Of a DNA stretch of 64,000 nucleotides, positions 1 to 8,108 are shown one piece after another (the stretch's first letter is position 1; the number at the start of each line of letters is the position of its first letter). The translations under genes were made by a program, and so were the position numbers. The notes under the pieces were generated by a model that was not told the DNA's origin, searched no databases, and was given only the letters and a program-made list of their open reading frames with translations. Source of the stretch: Victivallales bacterium (GTDB lineage Bacteria; Verrucomicrobiota; Lentisphaeria; Victivallales; UBA1829); assembly GCA_016285345.1 (NCBI GenBank), contig JAEEQN010000007.1, forward strand, positions 1-64,000, given 5' to 3'.

Positions 1-1257
1 GTCCTGTTCGTTCCGTTTACGGAGGGCCTCCTCGTAGGTGGGTTTCTTGTCGGGATTCAGGTAGTCCTCGACCGTGGAGTCGATGAAGATATCGGCGTTT
101 TTCACGCGTTCCTCATGCTGTTTCTTGAGGATGGCGAGGCGTTCCTGCGCGGATGCGATGACCTCTTCGGTCTCCGCGATTTGGCGTTCCGCGGACCTGT
201 TGTAGGTCTGGAACCGGACGCCGATGAGTTCATGAAGTTCTTTTCTGATCTTGTCTTTTTCGGCGCTGCCGGTCGCATTGAAATACTTTTCGCGAAGCTC
301 GATGGCGGCCTTGTATTCGTTTTCCTGTTTGCCGGAGACGAGCTCGCGAAGCTCCTTGCGGAACGCATCGTAATCGGTCCGCATAAGATTCAGAAGGCGT
401 TCGCGGTCTTCCGGCGGGATCGTGTCGATCATGGACATGCTGCGACGGGAATCGCCGCCCATGCCGGGGCCGCCGCCGAAACCGGGGTTGCCGAAACCGG
501 GGGTGCCGAAACCCGGGCCGCCGCCGAAGCCGCCGCCGAAGCCGCCGCCCATGCCGGGACCGCCGCCGAAGCCGCCGAAACGCTGTTCCCACGGATTGCC
601 GGAGCCGGGACCACCGCCGAAGCCGCCGCCCATGCCGGGGTTGCCGAACCCGAATGTCCACGGGGAAACCGGAATATCGATCCATGGGTTGCCGGAACCG
701 AACAAGCCGCCTCCGAAACCACCGAAGCCACCGAACGGAGACGGATCGTCTTTTTTCTCTTTGTCTTCTTTGTTATCGTCGCCGCGGTTTTCCCACGGTC
801 TGTCCATGCCGAAGAAGCTGCCGGATCCGCCGAAGAACATCGGGCCATCGTCCCATGGGTTGAACCCCGGACCGCCGCCGAAACCGCCGAAGCCGCCGCC
901 GAAGCCCTGTTCCCAAGGATTGCCGGAACCGGGACCGCCGCCAAAACCGCCGAAGCCGCCGCCGGGCTGTCCCCACGGCGAATTCTGCCACGGATTGTCG
1001 TTCTTCTTTTCGTCTTTCCCGTCGTCTTTTTTCTCATCATTGCCGCCGGGCGCACCGCCGAACATCCACGGATTCTGCCCCCACTGTTGACCTGGGAAAG
1101 AGATCATCGGGATCTGCCCGAACTGCACGGGATTTCGCTGTTCCGTCTTCGGTTTTTCCTCGGATTTGGACGTGTCATCCTTCGCCTCCTGCGCGGCGAG
1201 CGCGACGGAGGCGGTGGTGCAGAACAGAAGAAGCAGGATTTTCCGGGTAGCGGTCAT
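1..1257 (-). CDS. Gly-rich secreted protein, 3' end outside window
   Basis: The frame is open from an ATG at 1257 to base 1, giving 419 residues without a stop. Residues 1-22 form a signal peptide (MTATRK, then LLLLF, ending VALAAQ), so the product should be periplasmic or surface-exposed. Residues about 60-270 are a low-complexity stretch of GFGGG/GGPG units broken by repeated NPW or GNPWEQ motifs. From about 275 the protein becomes highly charged and helical, beginning DTIPPEDRERLLNLMRTDYD, which resembles the helical hairpins of Spy/CpxP/ZraP-like periplasmic proteins. It lies 37 bp behind the anti-sigma gene and is probably the last known member of a trxA-tilS-sigma-anti-sigma operon. A role in envelope sensing is inferred from that context; no family is firmly recognised. 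Confidence 0.75.
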   Translation of the reverse strand, partial: MTATRKILLLLFCTTASVALAAQEAKDDTSKSEEKPKTEQRNPVQFGQIPMISFPGQQWGQNPWMFGGAPGGNDEKKDDGKDEKKNDNPWQNSPWGQPGGGFGGFGGGPGSGNPWEQGFGGGFGGFGGGPGFNPWDDGPMFFGGSGSFFGMDRPWENRGDDNKEDKEKKDDPSPFGGFGGFGGGLFGSGNPWIDIPVSPWTFGFGNPGMGGGFGGGPGSGNPWEQRFGGFGGGPGMGGGFGGGFGGGPGFGTPGFGNPGFGGGPGMGGDSRRSMSMIDTIPPEDRERLLNLMRTDYDAFRKELRELVSGKQENEYKAAIELREKYFNATGSAEKDKIRKELHELIGVRFQTYNRSAERQIAETEEVIASAQERLAILKKQHEERVKNADIFIDSTVEDYLNPDKKPTYEEALRKRNEQD

Positions 1258-1294
1258 GGCTGTATCTCCGGGGCTTGAGATGAAACAGACGAAC

Positions 1295-1966
1295 TCAGTT
1301 TTCCGCGTAAGCCGCGAAGTCGGCTTCGAGCTGGGCAATCAGGAGGTCGGTATCGGAGAGCGAGAGATCGGACATCGAGCTTGTCAGCTCCATGGAGACC
1401 TTCGTCAGTTCGCCGTCCATGACGGCGCCGGTCCAGTCGGCAGCCGCGGTCGCCTGCGTCGGGACCGCCAGCGGCTGGGGTTTTGCCACAGGTTCGAAGT
1501 AGAAGAGGAAGCAGACCGCGAGGGCAGCCGCGACCGGGATCAAAACGCGGAACGCCTTCTTCACGCGGTTCTTGCGGGCGTATGCGGAAGCCGTGAAGGC
1601 GCCGGCGGCGCGGACGGCGTCGTCGACATGCTTCGGAGGCTCGAGATCGGGGAGAACACGGTGGAGACGGTTCGCGGCCGCGACATCCTGCGCGATGGCG
1701 CGGATTGCATCGTCGACGTGCTTCGGGGGCTCCATATCCGGCAGGACGCTGAAGAAACGGTTCACATCCGCGGCCTCGGCAGCGGCGGCGCGGATTGCGT
1801 CGTCGACATGCTTCGGGGGTTCGACCTCCGGCAGTTCGCAGGAGAGGAAACGTTCGAGATCGTCGGCAAATGCTTTGCACTCGTGACAGATGCGAAGATG
1901 TGCCAAGACGTCGTCATTGATCTCGCCGACCGCGACCTTCTCTTGAATAAATTCACAAATGTTCAT
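1295..1966 (-). CDS. Zinc-binding anti-sigma factor with triple repeat
   Basis: A 223-residue membrane-anchored anti-sigma factor, predicted to hold the adjacent ECF sigma factor inactive at the inner membrane. The N-terminus has the H-x3-C-x2-C zinc motif of the zf-HC2/ZAS family (H23, C27, C30). Residues about 45-135 contain three tandem copies of a 30-residue unit with core EPPKHVDDAIRA, an unusual feature between the ZAS domain and the membrane. One transmembrane helix follows (about 150-168, LIPVAAALAVCFLFYF), then a Gln/Ala-rich periplasmic tail. It starts 9 bp after the sigma stop, the usual arrangement for a cognate pair. The periplasmic tail probably senses the signal, perhaps through the secreted Gly-rich protein encoded next. 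Confidence 0.85.
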   Translation of the reverse strand: MNICEFIQEKVAVGEINDDVLAHLRICHECKAFADDLERFLSCELPEVEPPKHVDDAIRAAAAEAADVNRFFSVLPDMEPPKHVDDAIRAIAQDVAAANRLHRVLPDLEPPKHVDDAVRAAGAFTASAYARKNRVKKAFRVLIPVAAALAVCFLFYFEPVAKPQPLAVPTQATAAADWTGAVMDGELTKVSMELTSSMSDLSLSDTDLLIAQLEADFAAYAEN

Positions 1967-1975
1967 GGTCTCACC

Positions 1976-2560
1976 TCAGGAATTGTCAGATTCCCAGTCT
2001 TTCAGTTTGTCCGTAAGTTGTTTAATTGCATATCTCATACGAGCGAGACTCGTATTCACGGAGCAGTTCTGGATCTTCGCGATCTGCTGGAACGGGATGT
2101 TCTCCCGGCGCAGCAGGAAGACCTCGCGGAGTTCGGGCGTCAGCGAGTTCAGCGCCGCCGTGAGCCGCCTGGCGCGTTCGCGTTCGTCCATCTCTCTGCC
2201 CGGCGTCTCGTCGGAGGTATCCGCCGTCGTGTCTCCGTAAGTATCGTCCAGTTCGTCCTCGGCTCTCCGTTTCAGGGAGCGGTAATAATCGATAATGAGG
2301 TTGTGGGCGATCCTCATGAGCCATGCGGAGAATTTCTCCTGATCGCGGTAGGTCGACAGATTGTCGATCGCGCGCATCCATGTCTGCTGGAATACGTCGT
2401 CCGCCTGGCTGGTGTGCCCCTGCATCTGCCGGTTCACATACCCGTAAAGCGGACGCCTGTACCGTTCGTAAAGAGCATCAAAAGCGGGACTTGATCCACT
2501 CTGGAATTCCTGGATAAGCTCCAGATCTGTTTTATCTGTTTCCATGTCTCGAAATTCCAT
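1976..2560 (-). CDS. ECF RNA polymerase sigma factor
   Basis: A 194-residue sigma-70 factor of the ECF group. Region 2 is clear (FDALYERYRRPLYGYV, then FSAWLMRIAHNLIIDYYR, the core-binding and -10 recognition helices). Region 4 (LTPELREVFLLRRENIPFQQ, then a helix-turn-helix) contacts the -35. I chose the ATG at 2560 because its first base is the last base of the upstream tilS stop (TAATG), which implies translational coupling; a TTG at 2581 would extend it by seven residues, and an ATG at 2545 is a further option. Its activity is presumably controlled by the anti-sigma encoded 9 bp downstream. The regulon cannot be read from this window. Confidence 0.92.
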   Translation of the reverse strand: MEFRDMETDKTDLELIQEFQSGSSPAFDALYERYRRPLYGYVNRQMQGHTSQADDVFQQTWMRAIDNLSTYRDQEKFSAWLMRIAHNLIIDYYRSLKRRAEDELDDTYGDTTADTSDETPGREMDERERARRLTAALNSLTPELREVFLLRRENIPFQQIAKIQNCSVNTSLARMRYAIKQLTDKLKDWESDNS

Positions 2561-4374
2561 TATGGTTGCTTCGATACCCAAATAACGCTTTTTTGGCGCA
2601 TCTTATTGTATATACCGGAAATATTTTCCGATTTTTTTTTGATTTCAGCGGACACCGGACGGTCGGCGTCCAGAAAATCCACCGAATCAATCTCTTCCGG
2701 CGTGACCCACCGGAACCCCTGACGGTCCTTTGCCGACGGCGTGTCGTCCGAGACAGCGAGAAAAAAAGTAACACGGACATATTTGACACCGTAGTCGTGT
2801 TCCATGACCGTAAAGACCGGACCGACCGCAATCTCCATGCCGAGTTCCTCGCGTATCTCGCGTCGGATGCACGCCTCCGCCGTCTCGCCGGGTTCGATCT
2901 TGCCGCCGGGAAATTCCCATTTTCCCGCCATGTGCTTGCCAGCCGGACGCGAACACACCAGGATTCGTCCGTCCGGGCCGCCGATCACCGCTGCCGTCAC
3001 ATCCACAAGGGGTTCCGAAGAAAACAGCAATCCCTTGAACGGTTTGGACGGATCGACCGGATACGATGCGGACCGCCGGACGCCGGGAATCCACAGGATT
3101 TTCGCCGATTCTTCGGCATCCCGTACCACAGGACGCAGGGGCTGTTCCGAAGCGGGGACATGGGCATCGGTAAAGAGCTTTTTGAGCGAAACGGAATACG
3201 CCGCGCCAAAGGGAATCATGGTATCGCCGGAGCGCCGCGCCACAATCTCAAGTTTGTTTGGAAATGTCTCCGCATCAAAGAGTACCGAATCCGTTCCGGA
3301 CGGCATTTCTTCAACGCCGGAGACATCTCCGCGAAATCGCAGGACGGCCTTGCCGAAACGGACCACCGGGACGACCCGGTAGTCCCAAACGACCGAATCT
3401 GCCTTTTCGATTTCGACGGAACCATCTTTTTGCAACAATCCGTTGTTCCACAAAAAGATAACACCGTCTTCCGCAGGGATTTGTCCCGATGCGGCGTGAT
3501 CCGGGGCATCCAGCAAACCGCGGAGACGTTCGATGAAATGCCGGTCGGGAATATCGTCGAGCCACAGCCGCAGGACGCGCGGCAGAAGCGCGGGCGGGAT
3601 TCTTTTCAATTCATTCAAATCCAAACCGCCGGGACGGACCGCCTGCCGGAATGCCTCGTCCGCGGCATCGTCGAGCGCCGCGGCATCATCCGCGATGGCA
3701 TGCAGCGCGGTCAGGATTCCGGCGCGGGCGCGCGGAAACTCGCGGTACAGCGTCGGCAGGACCACGTTGCGCAACTTGTTGCGGTCGTATTCGTTTTGCA
3801 GATTGGTGGAATCTGTGCGGAACGTTTTGAAGCCGCGTTCGGCGAGATACGCTTCGATCGCGTCACGGGAATAATCCAGCAGAGGACGAAGCCAGAGAAC
3901 GTCTTCGAATCTGCGGACGGGGTGGAGCGCATGAAGACCGGAGAGATTCGAGCCGCGCATCAGGCGCAGGAACAGCGATTCGATCCGGTCGTCGGCGTTG
4001 TGTCCCAGCGCGACCGCCGCGGGCTGTTTTTCCGTTTCACGGACGATCTTCCGCCATGCCTCCTGACGCAGACGCCGCGCGGCGGCCTCCGTGCCCTCAC
4101 CAGACTGAACATGATCCGGGACATTCAATGAAATAATCTGAATCGGGACATCAAGTTTTTCACAGATTTCCCGGCAGAATTCCGCATCGTCCAGGCTCTC
4201 CGCTCCCCGGATGCCATGTTCGAAATGCACCGCGCGGAGTTCCCAAGGCGCGTTCTTCCTGAGCTCGGAAAGGCACACGAGCAGTGCCAAGCTGTCCGCG
4301 CCGCCGCTGAAGGAAGCGTAGACGGTGCGGATGCCGGACGGAATGCTGAAACCGGGGAAGAGGGAGCCGGGCAT
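2560..4374 (-). CDS. tilS: TilS tRNA(Ile)-lysidine synthase fused to Nudix hydrolase
   Basis: One uninterrupted 604-residue frame encodes two enzymes. Residues 1 to about 440 are TilS, which ligates lysine to C34 of the tRNA-Ile CAU anticodon in an ATP-dependent reaction; the PP-loop SGGADS lies at 23-28, followed by the ALGHNADDRIESLFLR motif and the C-terminal TilS domains. Residues 457-604 are a MutT-like Nudix domain with a full Nudix box around 490-512 (GGKIEPGETAEACIRREIRE, then ELGM) of the type that sanitises 8-oxo-dGTP and related nucleotides. The ATG at 4374 has no strong Shine-Dalgarno, suggesting coupling to the thioredoxin gene 40 bp upstream. The fusion is unusual; no stop or shifted frame separates the domains. 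Confidence 0.93.
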   Translation of the reverse strand: MPGSLFPGFSIPSGIRTVYASFSGGADSLALLVCLSELRKNAPWELRAVHFEHGIRGAESLDDAEFCREICEKLDVPIQIISLNVPDHVQSGEGTEAAARRLRQEAWRKIVRETEKQPAAVALGHNADDRIESLFLRLMRGSNLSGLHALHPVRRFEDVLWLRPLLDYSRDAIEAYLAERGFKTFRTDSTNLQNEYDRNKLRNVVLPTLYREFPRARAGILTALHAIADDAAALDDAADEAFRQAVRPGGLDLNELKRIPPALLPRVLRLWLDDIPDRHFIERLRGLLDAPDHAASGQIPAEDGVIFLWNNGLLQKDGSVEIEKADSVVWDYRVVPVVRFGKAVLRFRGDVSGVEEMPSGTDSVLFDAETFPNKLEIVARRSGDTMIPFGAAYSVSLKKLFTDAHVPASEQPLRPVVRDAEESAKILWIPGVRRSASYPVDPSKPFKGLLFSSEPLVDVTAAVIGGPDGRILVCSRPAGKHMAGKWEFPGGKIEPGETAEACIRREIREELGMEIAVGPVFTVMEHDYGVKYVRVTFFLAVSDDTPSAKDRQGFRWVTPEEIDSVDFLDADRPVSAEIKKKSENISGIYNKMRQKSVIWVSKQP

Positions 4375-4414
4375 GGTAAAAAGGGAGAAATACTGGACGG
4401 GAACAGCTAAAAGG

Positions 4415-4723
4415 TCAGAGTTCGTTGATAGCGTTCAGATATGTCTCTTTCGACTGCGCGCCGAGGAACTGTTTCACGACCTGGCCGTCCTTCAGGAGCA
4501 GCACGGTCGGCAGGCTGTGGACGCGGAATCTCGCGGCGAGCATGGGCTGAAGGTCGACGTCGACGTAGCCGAACACCAGGTCCGTTTTTTCGGCGGCGAT
4601 CTCCTCGATGATCGGGGCGATCTTCTTGCAGTAGACGCACCACTCCGCGCCGAAATCGATCAGGGCGGGTTTCGTGCCGACGATGCTGTCGAAATTGCTC
4701 TCGGAAAGGATATTGATGCTCAT
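4415..4723 (-). CDS. Thioredoxin-like protein
   Basis: A 102-residue single-domain thioredoxin. The redox centre is W28-C-V-Y-C32, not the usual WCGPC, and the cis-proline loop is present (VHSLPT). The Asp-rich strand DVDLQP and the C-terminal helix complete the fold. The start at 4723 is preceded by GGGAGA seven bases upstream; in-frame codons further upstream lack such a site. The role is a cytosolic disulfide reductase, though the VY pair should shift its redox potential relative to classical thioredoxin. It leads the operon with tilS, the ECF sigma and the anti-sigma, under a clear promoter at 4811-4839. Confidence 0.88.
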   Translation of the reverse strand: MSINILSESNFDSIVGTKPALIDFGAEWCVYCKKIAPIIEEIAAEKTDLVFGYVDVDLQPMLAARFRVHSLPTVLLLKDGQVVKQFLGAQSKETYLNAINEL

Positions 4724-4810
4724 AATCTGGTCTCCCGTGTTGTGTGGTTGCATATCGTGATTCACGATGCCGCTGCTGGGTGTCGCGGTACCTGAAAGTT
4801 ACCTGAACAT

Positions 4811-4839
4811 ACTCTACTCCGGTTTGCCTCGTTTTTCAA
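4811..4839 (-). promoter_or_regulatory. Promoter of the thioredoxin-tilS-sigma operon
   Basis: On the minus strand TTGAAA (4834-4839), 17-base spacer, TAGAGT (4811-4816). It lies about 90 bp upstream of the thioredoxin start. Confidence 0.6.
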
Positions 4840-4862
4840 GCCGTTTTGACATCTTTTTCCGG

Positions 4863-4895
4863 AAAACGCGCGTTTTTTTAGATAGAAATGCGCGC
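4863..4895 (-). terminator. Possible terminator after pdxB
   Basis: A GC-rich inverted repeat (GCGCGC with CGCGCG) is followed on the minus strand by TTTT, nine bases past the pdxB stop. The stem is short and the loop is long, so this is tentative. Confidence 0.35.
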
Positions 4896-4903
4896 CCGTG
4901 GGC

Positions 4904-6031
4904 TCAGGCAAGCCGAAAACCGAGCTTCAGGAGCGTGTCGCGGAGCTCGGACGGCAGGGGCTTGTCCGAACGCACGGTAAAAGCCGGGAACTCACGGCGG
5001 ACGCGGTAGGAGCCGCGCAGTGCTTCGAAATTCTCCGGCGCGGCACGGAGCGCGGCATCGTCATCCGCGATATCATAGGACGCGAACACGGCATCCGCGA
5101 GCGGATGCTGCGAGGCGGGATCGAGCGTGATGACCGGATTGGCGGGCGCGGGAATCTCTGCCGGAAAGAAGTTCAGAAGAGATTCGATTCCGAAATGCTT
5201 CGCGACGGCGCGCACCGCCATGGATGTGCCGTTCGCCTTCCCGTCCGTGGAATACCCGGCGATGTGAGGCGTGGCGAAATCGACGAGCGACAGGAGCTCG
5301 CGGTCGATCTCCGGCTCGTTGTGCCACACGTCCAGCACGGCGCCAGAAATGAGCCCTTCGGTGATCGCCGTTTTCAACGCGGGTTCGTCCACCACGTCCC
5401 CGCGCGAGGCGTTAAAGAAAAACGGCTTCCGTTTCAGTCCGCGGAAGAATGCCTCGTCCGCCATGTGCTCCGTCCGGTCCGGCCCGTACTCGGCGCCCCG
5501 CAGCGGCACGTGGAGCGTGATGAAGTCGGCGTCCTGCTGGATGCGTTCGAGCGGGACGAATCCGGTGTTTCCCTCGCGTTCGGCGCGAGGCGGGTCGTTC
5601 AGGAGCACGTTCATGCCGAGCGCGGCGGCCGCGACGGCGACCTTCGTGCCGACGTTTCCGACGCCGACGATCCCGAGCGTCTTCCCCCTCAAATCTACGC
5701 CGTGCCGGAGCGAGACGCGGAGCAGCGCGGAGGTCATGTATTGCGCCACGGACGCGGCGTTGCATCCGGCGGCGTTCTCCCACATGACCCCGTGCGTGCC
5801 GCACCAGTCGGTGTCGATGTGGTCGGTGCCGATGGTGGCAGTGGCGACGATCCCGACGCGGGAATGTTCGAGAAGCGCTGCATTGCATTTCGTACGCGTG
5901 CGAATGATGAGGGCGTCGGCATCGCGCACGGTCTCCGGCGTGATTTCGCCGGGATCGAGGTAGCGCATGTCGGCGTACGGCTCGAAGACGCCGTTCAGGA
6001 ACGGGATTTTGGAGTCGGCGACGATGAGCAC
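4904..6031 (-). CDS. pdxB: 4-phosphoerythronate dehydrogenase
   Basis: A 375-residue D-2-hydroxyacid dehydrogenase of the PdxB type, which oxidises 4-phospho-D-erythronate in the DXP-independent start of pyridoxal-5'-phosphate synthesis. The NAD-binding Rossmann motif is GIVGVGNVG (about residues 119-127). Catalytic Arg (NASRGDVVD), Glu (WHNEPEID) and His (TPHIAGYSTDGK) are all present. The N-terminal stretch MLIVADSKIPFLNGVF and the extra C-terminal dimerisation domain of about 90 residues distinguish PdxB from SerA-type relatives. It lies 13 bp behind a small membrane-protein gene and is probably cotranscribed with guaB. Confidence 0.93.
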   Translation of the reverse strand: MLIVADSKIPFLNGVFEPYADMRYLDPGEITPETVRDADALIIRTRTKCNAALLEHSRVGIVATATIGTDHIDTDWCGTHGVMWENAAGCNAASVAQYMTSALLRVSLRHGVDLRGKTLGIVGVGNVGTKVAVAAAALGMNVLLNDPPRAEREGNTGFVPLERIQQDADFITLHVPLRGAEYGPDRTEHMADEAFFRGLKRKPFFFNASRGDVVDEPALKTAITEGLISGAVLDVWHNEPEIDRELLSLVDFATPHIAGYSTDGKANGTSMAVRAVAKHFGIESLLNFFPAEIPAPANPVITLDPASQHPLADAVFASYDIADDDAALRAAPENFEALRGSYRVRREFPAFTVRSDKPLPSELRDTLLKLGFRLA

Positions 6032-6044
6032 GATTCAATCCTCC

Positions 6045-6368
6045 TCAGAGGAAATACGGCAGGAGCATGAAATACCGCCAGAGCGCGGCGGCTCCGACCG
6101 TGATGCCGATGCACAGAAGCGCGCGCCGCCAGCTCTTGAAAATGAACGACAGGACCGTCAGCGGGATGCCCGCGGCGACGCAGATCACGCTCAGCGTGAG
6201 CCCGCCCGCGATCAGGAAATAGGCGGTCGCCTTCGCCGAGTGCATGGCGGACTCCACGCCGGAGAACCCGCGGGAGACCAGCCAATAGCAGATGCCGGCG
6301 GCGATGCCGTCCAGTGCGAGCAGAAAAAGCACGGGAGAGATCAACAGAGAGATCAGAAATTTGAACAT
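6045..6368 (-). CDS. Small membrane protein, three to four TM helices
   Basis: A 107-residue hydrophobic protein with helices at about 4-30, 45-75 and 82-104 and a short positively charged loop (FKSWRRA). I recognise no family. It lies between guaB (45 bp upstream) and pdxB (13 bp downstream) on the same strand and is presumably cotranscribed, but nothing in the sequence links it functionally to either enzyme. It ends in an aromatic stretch, FMLLPYFL. Confidence 0.65.
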   Translation of the reverse strand: MFKFLISLLISPVLFLLALDGIAAGICYWLVSRGFSGVESAMHSAKATAYFLIAGGLTLSVICVAAGIPLTVLSFIFKSWRRALLCIGITVGAAALWRYFMLLPYFL

Positions 6369-6413
6369 GGTCCGCGATCTTTCCCGTGGTTAAAAGCCGG
6401 AAGAAGATCCGGC

Positions 6414-7913
6414 TCAGTTTTCCTGCATGTAGTTCGGCGCGTCGCGCGTCATGATGATGTCGTGCGGATGCGCCTCCTTCAGGGCGGAGGGGCTGACGCG
6501 CGTGACTTTCGCGCGGGCGCGGAGCTCGGGGATGGTCTTGGTGCCGCAGTAGCCGAGGGAGTAGCGGAGGCCGCCGATGAACTGGCAGAGGACCTCGCTG
6601 AGGGAGCCGCGGTAGGGGACCATGCCTTCGACGCCCTGCGGGACGATCTGTTTCACGTCGTCGGTGTCCTTCTGGCCGTAGCGTTCGCGGCTGCCCTTGG
6701 ATTTCTGCATCGCCACGAGGCTGCCCATGCCGCGGTAGAGCACGTAGCGACGGCCGTTGCGGAACGTCTTTTCGCCGGGGCCTTCGAGCGTGCCCGCGAG
6801 CACGGAGCCCATCATGACGCAGGACGCGCCGACCGCGATGGCCTTCGGCACGTCGCCGGACTGCTTGATGCCGCCGTCCGCGATGATCGGGACTTCCTCG
6901 CCGATCGCCTTGTACGCCTCGTAGATGGCGGAGACCTGCGGCGTGCCGACGCCCGCCACGACGCGCGTGGTGCAGATGGAACCTGGTCCGATGCCGACCT
7001 TCACCGCGTCGACGCCCGCGTCGAGCAGAGCCTTCGCGGCTTCGTACGTGGCGATGTTGCCCGCGACGACATCGATGCCGGTATATTTGTCCTTGATGTA
7101 CTTCACCGTGTCGATCACGCCCTTGCTGTGGCCGTGCGCGGTGTCGATCACGAACGCGTCGACGCCGGCCTGCGCCAGCGCCTCGATACGGTCCTCGTTG
7201 TACGGGCCGACGGCGGCCGCCACGCGCAGACGGTGCTCGGCGTCACGGTTGTACGCCGGTTCCATGTTCTCGATGAGCGTGCGGACGTCGGTGAAACTGA
7301 AGAGGCCGGTGAGCTTGCCGTCCTTGTCGATGGTCGGGAGCTTGCCGACTTTGTTCTTCATCATGAGCTGGAACGCGTCTTCGAGCGAGGGCGCGCCGTT
7401 GGCGTAGACGACCGGTTTGGTCATGACGTCGCGGATCGGGATGTCGAAGCTGGAGAGGAACTTGATGTCGCGGGCGGTGATGATACCGACGAGCTTGCCG
7501 CTGCCGTCCACAATGGGGAATCCGGAGAACGAGAAGTTGTGCGCTTCCTTGTAGTTCAGCATCTCCTGCACGGTCTGGTCTTCGCGGAACGTGATCGGGG
7601 TCTTGATGAAGCCGTTGAGGTAGAATTTGACCTTGCGGACCTCCTCGGCCTGCGTCTGCACGTCGAGGTTCTTGTGGATCACGCCGATGCCGCCCTGCTT
7701 GGCCATGGCAATCGCCATTTCCGCCTCGGTCACGGTGTCCATGGCGGCGCTGACGAACGGGATGTTCAGCTTGATGTTGCGCGAAAACTTCGTGGAGATG
7801 TCGGTATCCGAGGGCAGGAAATCGGCATACTGGGTCAGGAGGGAGATGTCGTCGAAAGTGAGGCTTTCGAACTTGAAGTTCGCCATGAAGGCGTCGATGT
7901 TTTGATTGCTCAT
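6414..7913 (-). CDS. guaB: Inosine-5'-monophosphate dehydrogenase
   Basis: A 499-residue IMP dehydrogenase, which converts IMP to XMP with NAD+ in the committed step of GMP synthesis. The TIM-barrel starts with LTFDDISLL. Two CBS domains are inserted at about residues 95-205 (the [13 protein letters not shown] and [10 protein letters not shown] segments). The catalytic loop [15 protein letters not shown] carries the active-site cysteine, and the flap follows with RYG (GSRERYGQK). The ATG at 7913 is preceded by GGAG seven bases upstream; a longer 524-residue reading from 7988 has no such site and overlaps the promoter. Full family length. Confidence 0.95.
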   Translation of the reverse strand: MSNQNIDAFMANFKFESLTFDDISLLTQYADFLPSDTDISTKFSRNIKLNIPFVSAAMDTVTEAEMAIAMAKQGGIGVIHKNLDVQTQAEEVRKVKFYLNGFIKTPITFREDQTVQEMLNYKEAHNFSFSGFPIVDGSGKLVGIITARDIKFLSSFDIPIRDVMTKPVVYANGAPSLEDAFQLMMKNKVGKLPTIDKDGKLTGLFSFTDVRTLIENMEPAYNRDAEHRLRVAAAVGPYNEDRIEALAQAGVDAFVIDTAHGHSKGVIDTVKYIKDKYTGIDVVAGNIATYEAAKALLDAGVDAVKVGIGPGSICTTRVVAGVGTPQVSAIYEAYKAIGEEVPIIADGGIKQSGDVPKAIAVGASCVMMGSVLAGTLEGPGEKTFRNGRRYVLYRGMGSLVAMQKSKGSRERYGQKDTDDVKQIVPQGVEGMVPYRGSLSEVLCQFIGGLRYSLGYCGTKTIPELRARAKVTRVSPSALKEAHPHDIIMTRDAPNYMQEN

Positions 7914-7991
7914 AAGCTGCTCCGATCGTTTGCGCCGGGCCGCGTCAGCACTTGGCAACGGCTTTGTTTTCTCAATACCATTTGCCATAAT

Positions 7992-8019
7992 AATATACAG
8001 CGTTTTTTTTTCTTTTCAA
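7992..8019 (-). promoter_or_regulatory. guaB promoter
   Basis: Minus-strand TTGAAA (8014-8019), 16 bases, TATATT (7992-7997), with about 80 bp of leader before the guaB ATG. Confidence 0.65.
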
Positions 8020-8050
8020 CTTTAAAGCATTCTTTCCGTCTGTTTTTTTT

Positions 8051-8084
8051 ATAAAAAACATCCGCCCCCGGACGGAGACGGATG
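8051..8084 (-). terminator. Rho-independent terminator after mutarotase-like gene
   Basis: Stem CATCCG / CGGATG (8079-8084 with 8059-8064) is followed on the minus strand by TTTTTT, 25 bases beyond the stop at 8109. It separates this operon from the guaB promoter. Confidence 0.75.
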
Positions 8085-8108
8085 CTGAAAAAAAGAGAGG
8101 AACGATGC

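Noticed and set aside
300-1100. Plus-strand Pro-rich or Ala/Glu-rich proteins opposite the Gly-rich gene
   Set aside because: Reverse-complement readings of GGN glycine codons give CCN proline or GCC alanine runs; the minus frame has the signal peptide, the operon position and a Shine-Dalgarno-like CGGAGA.
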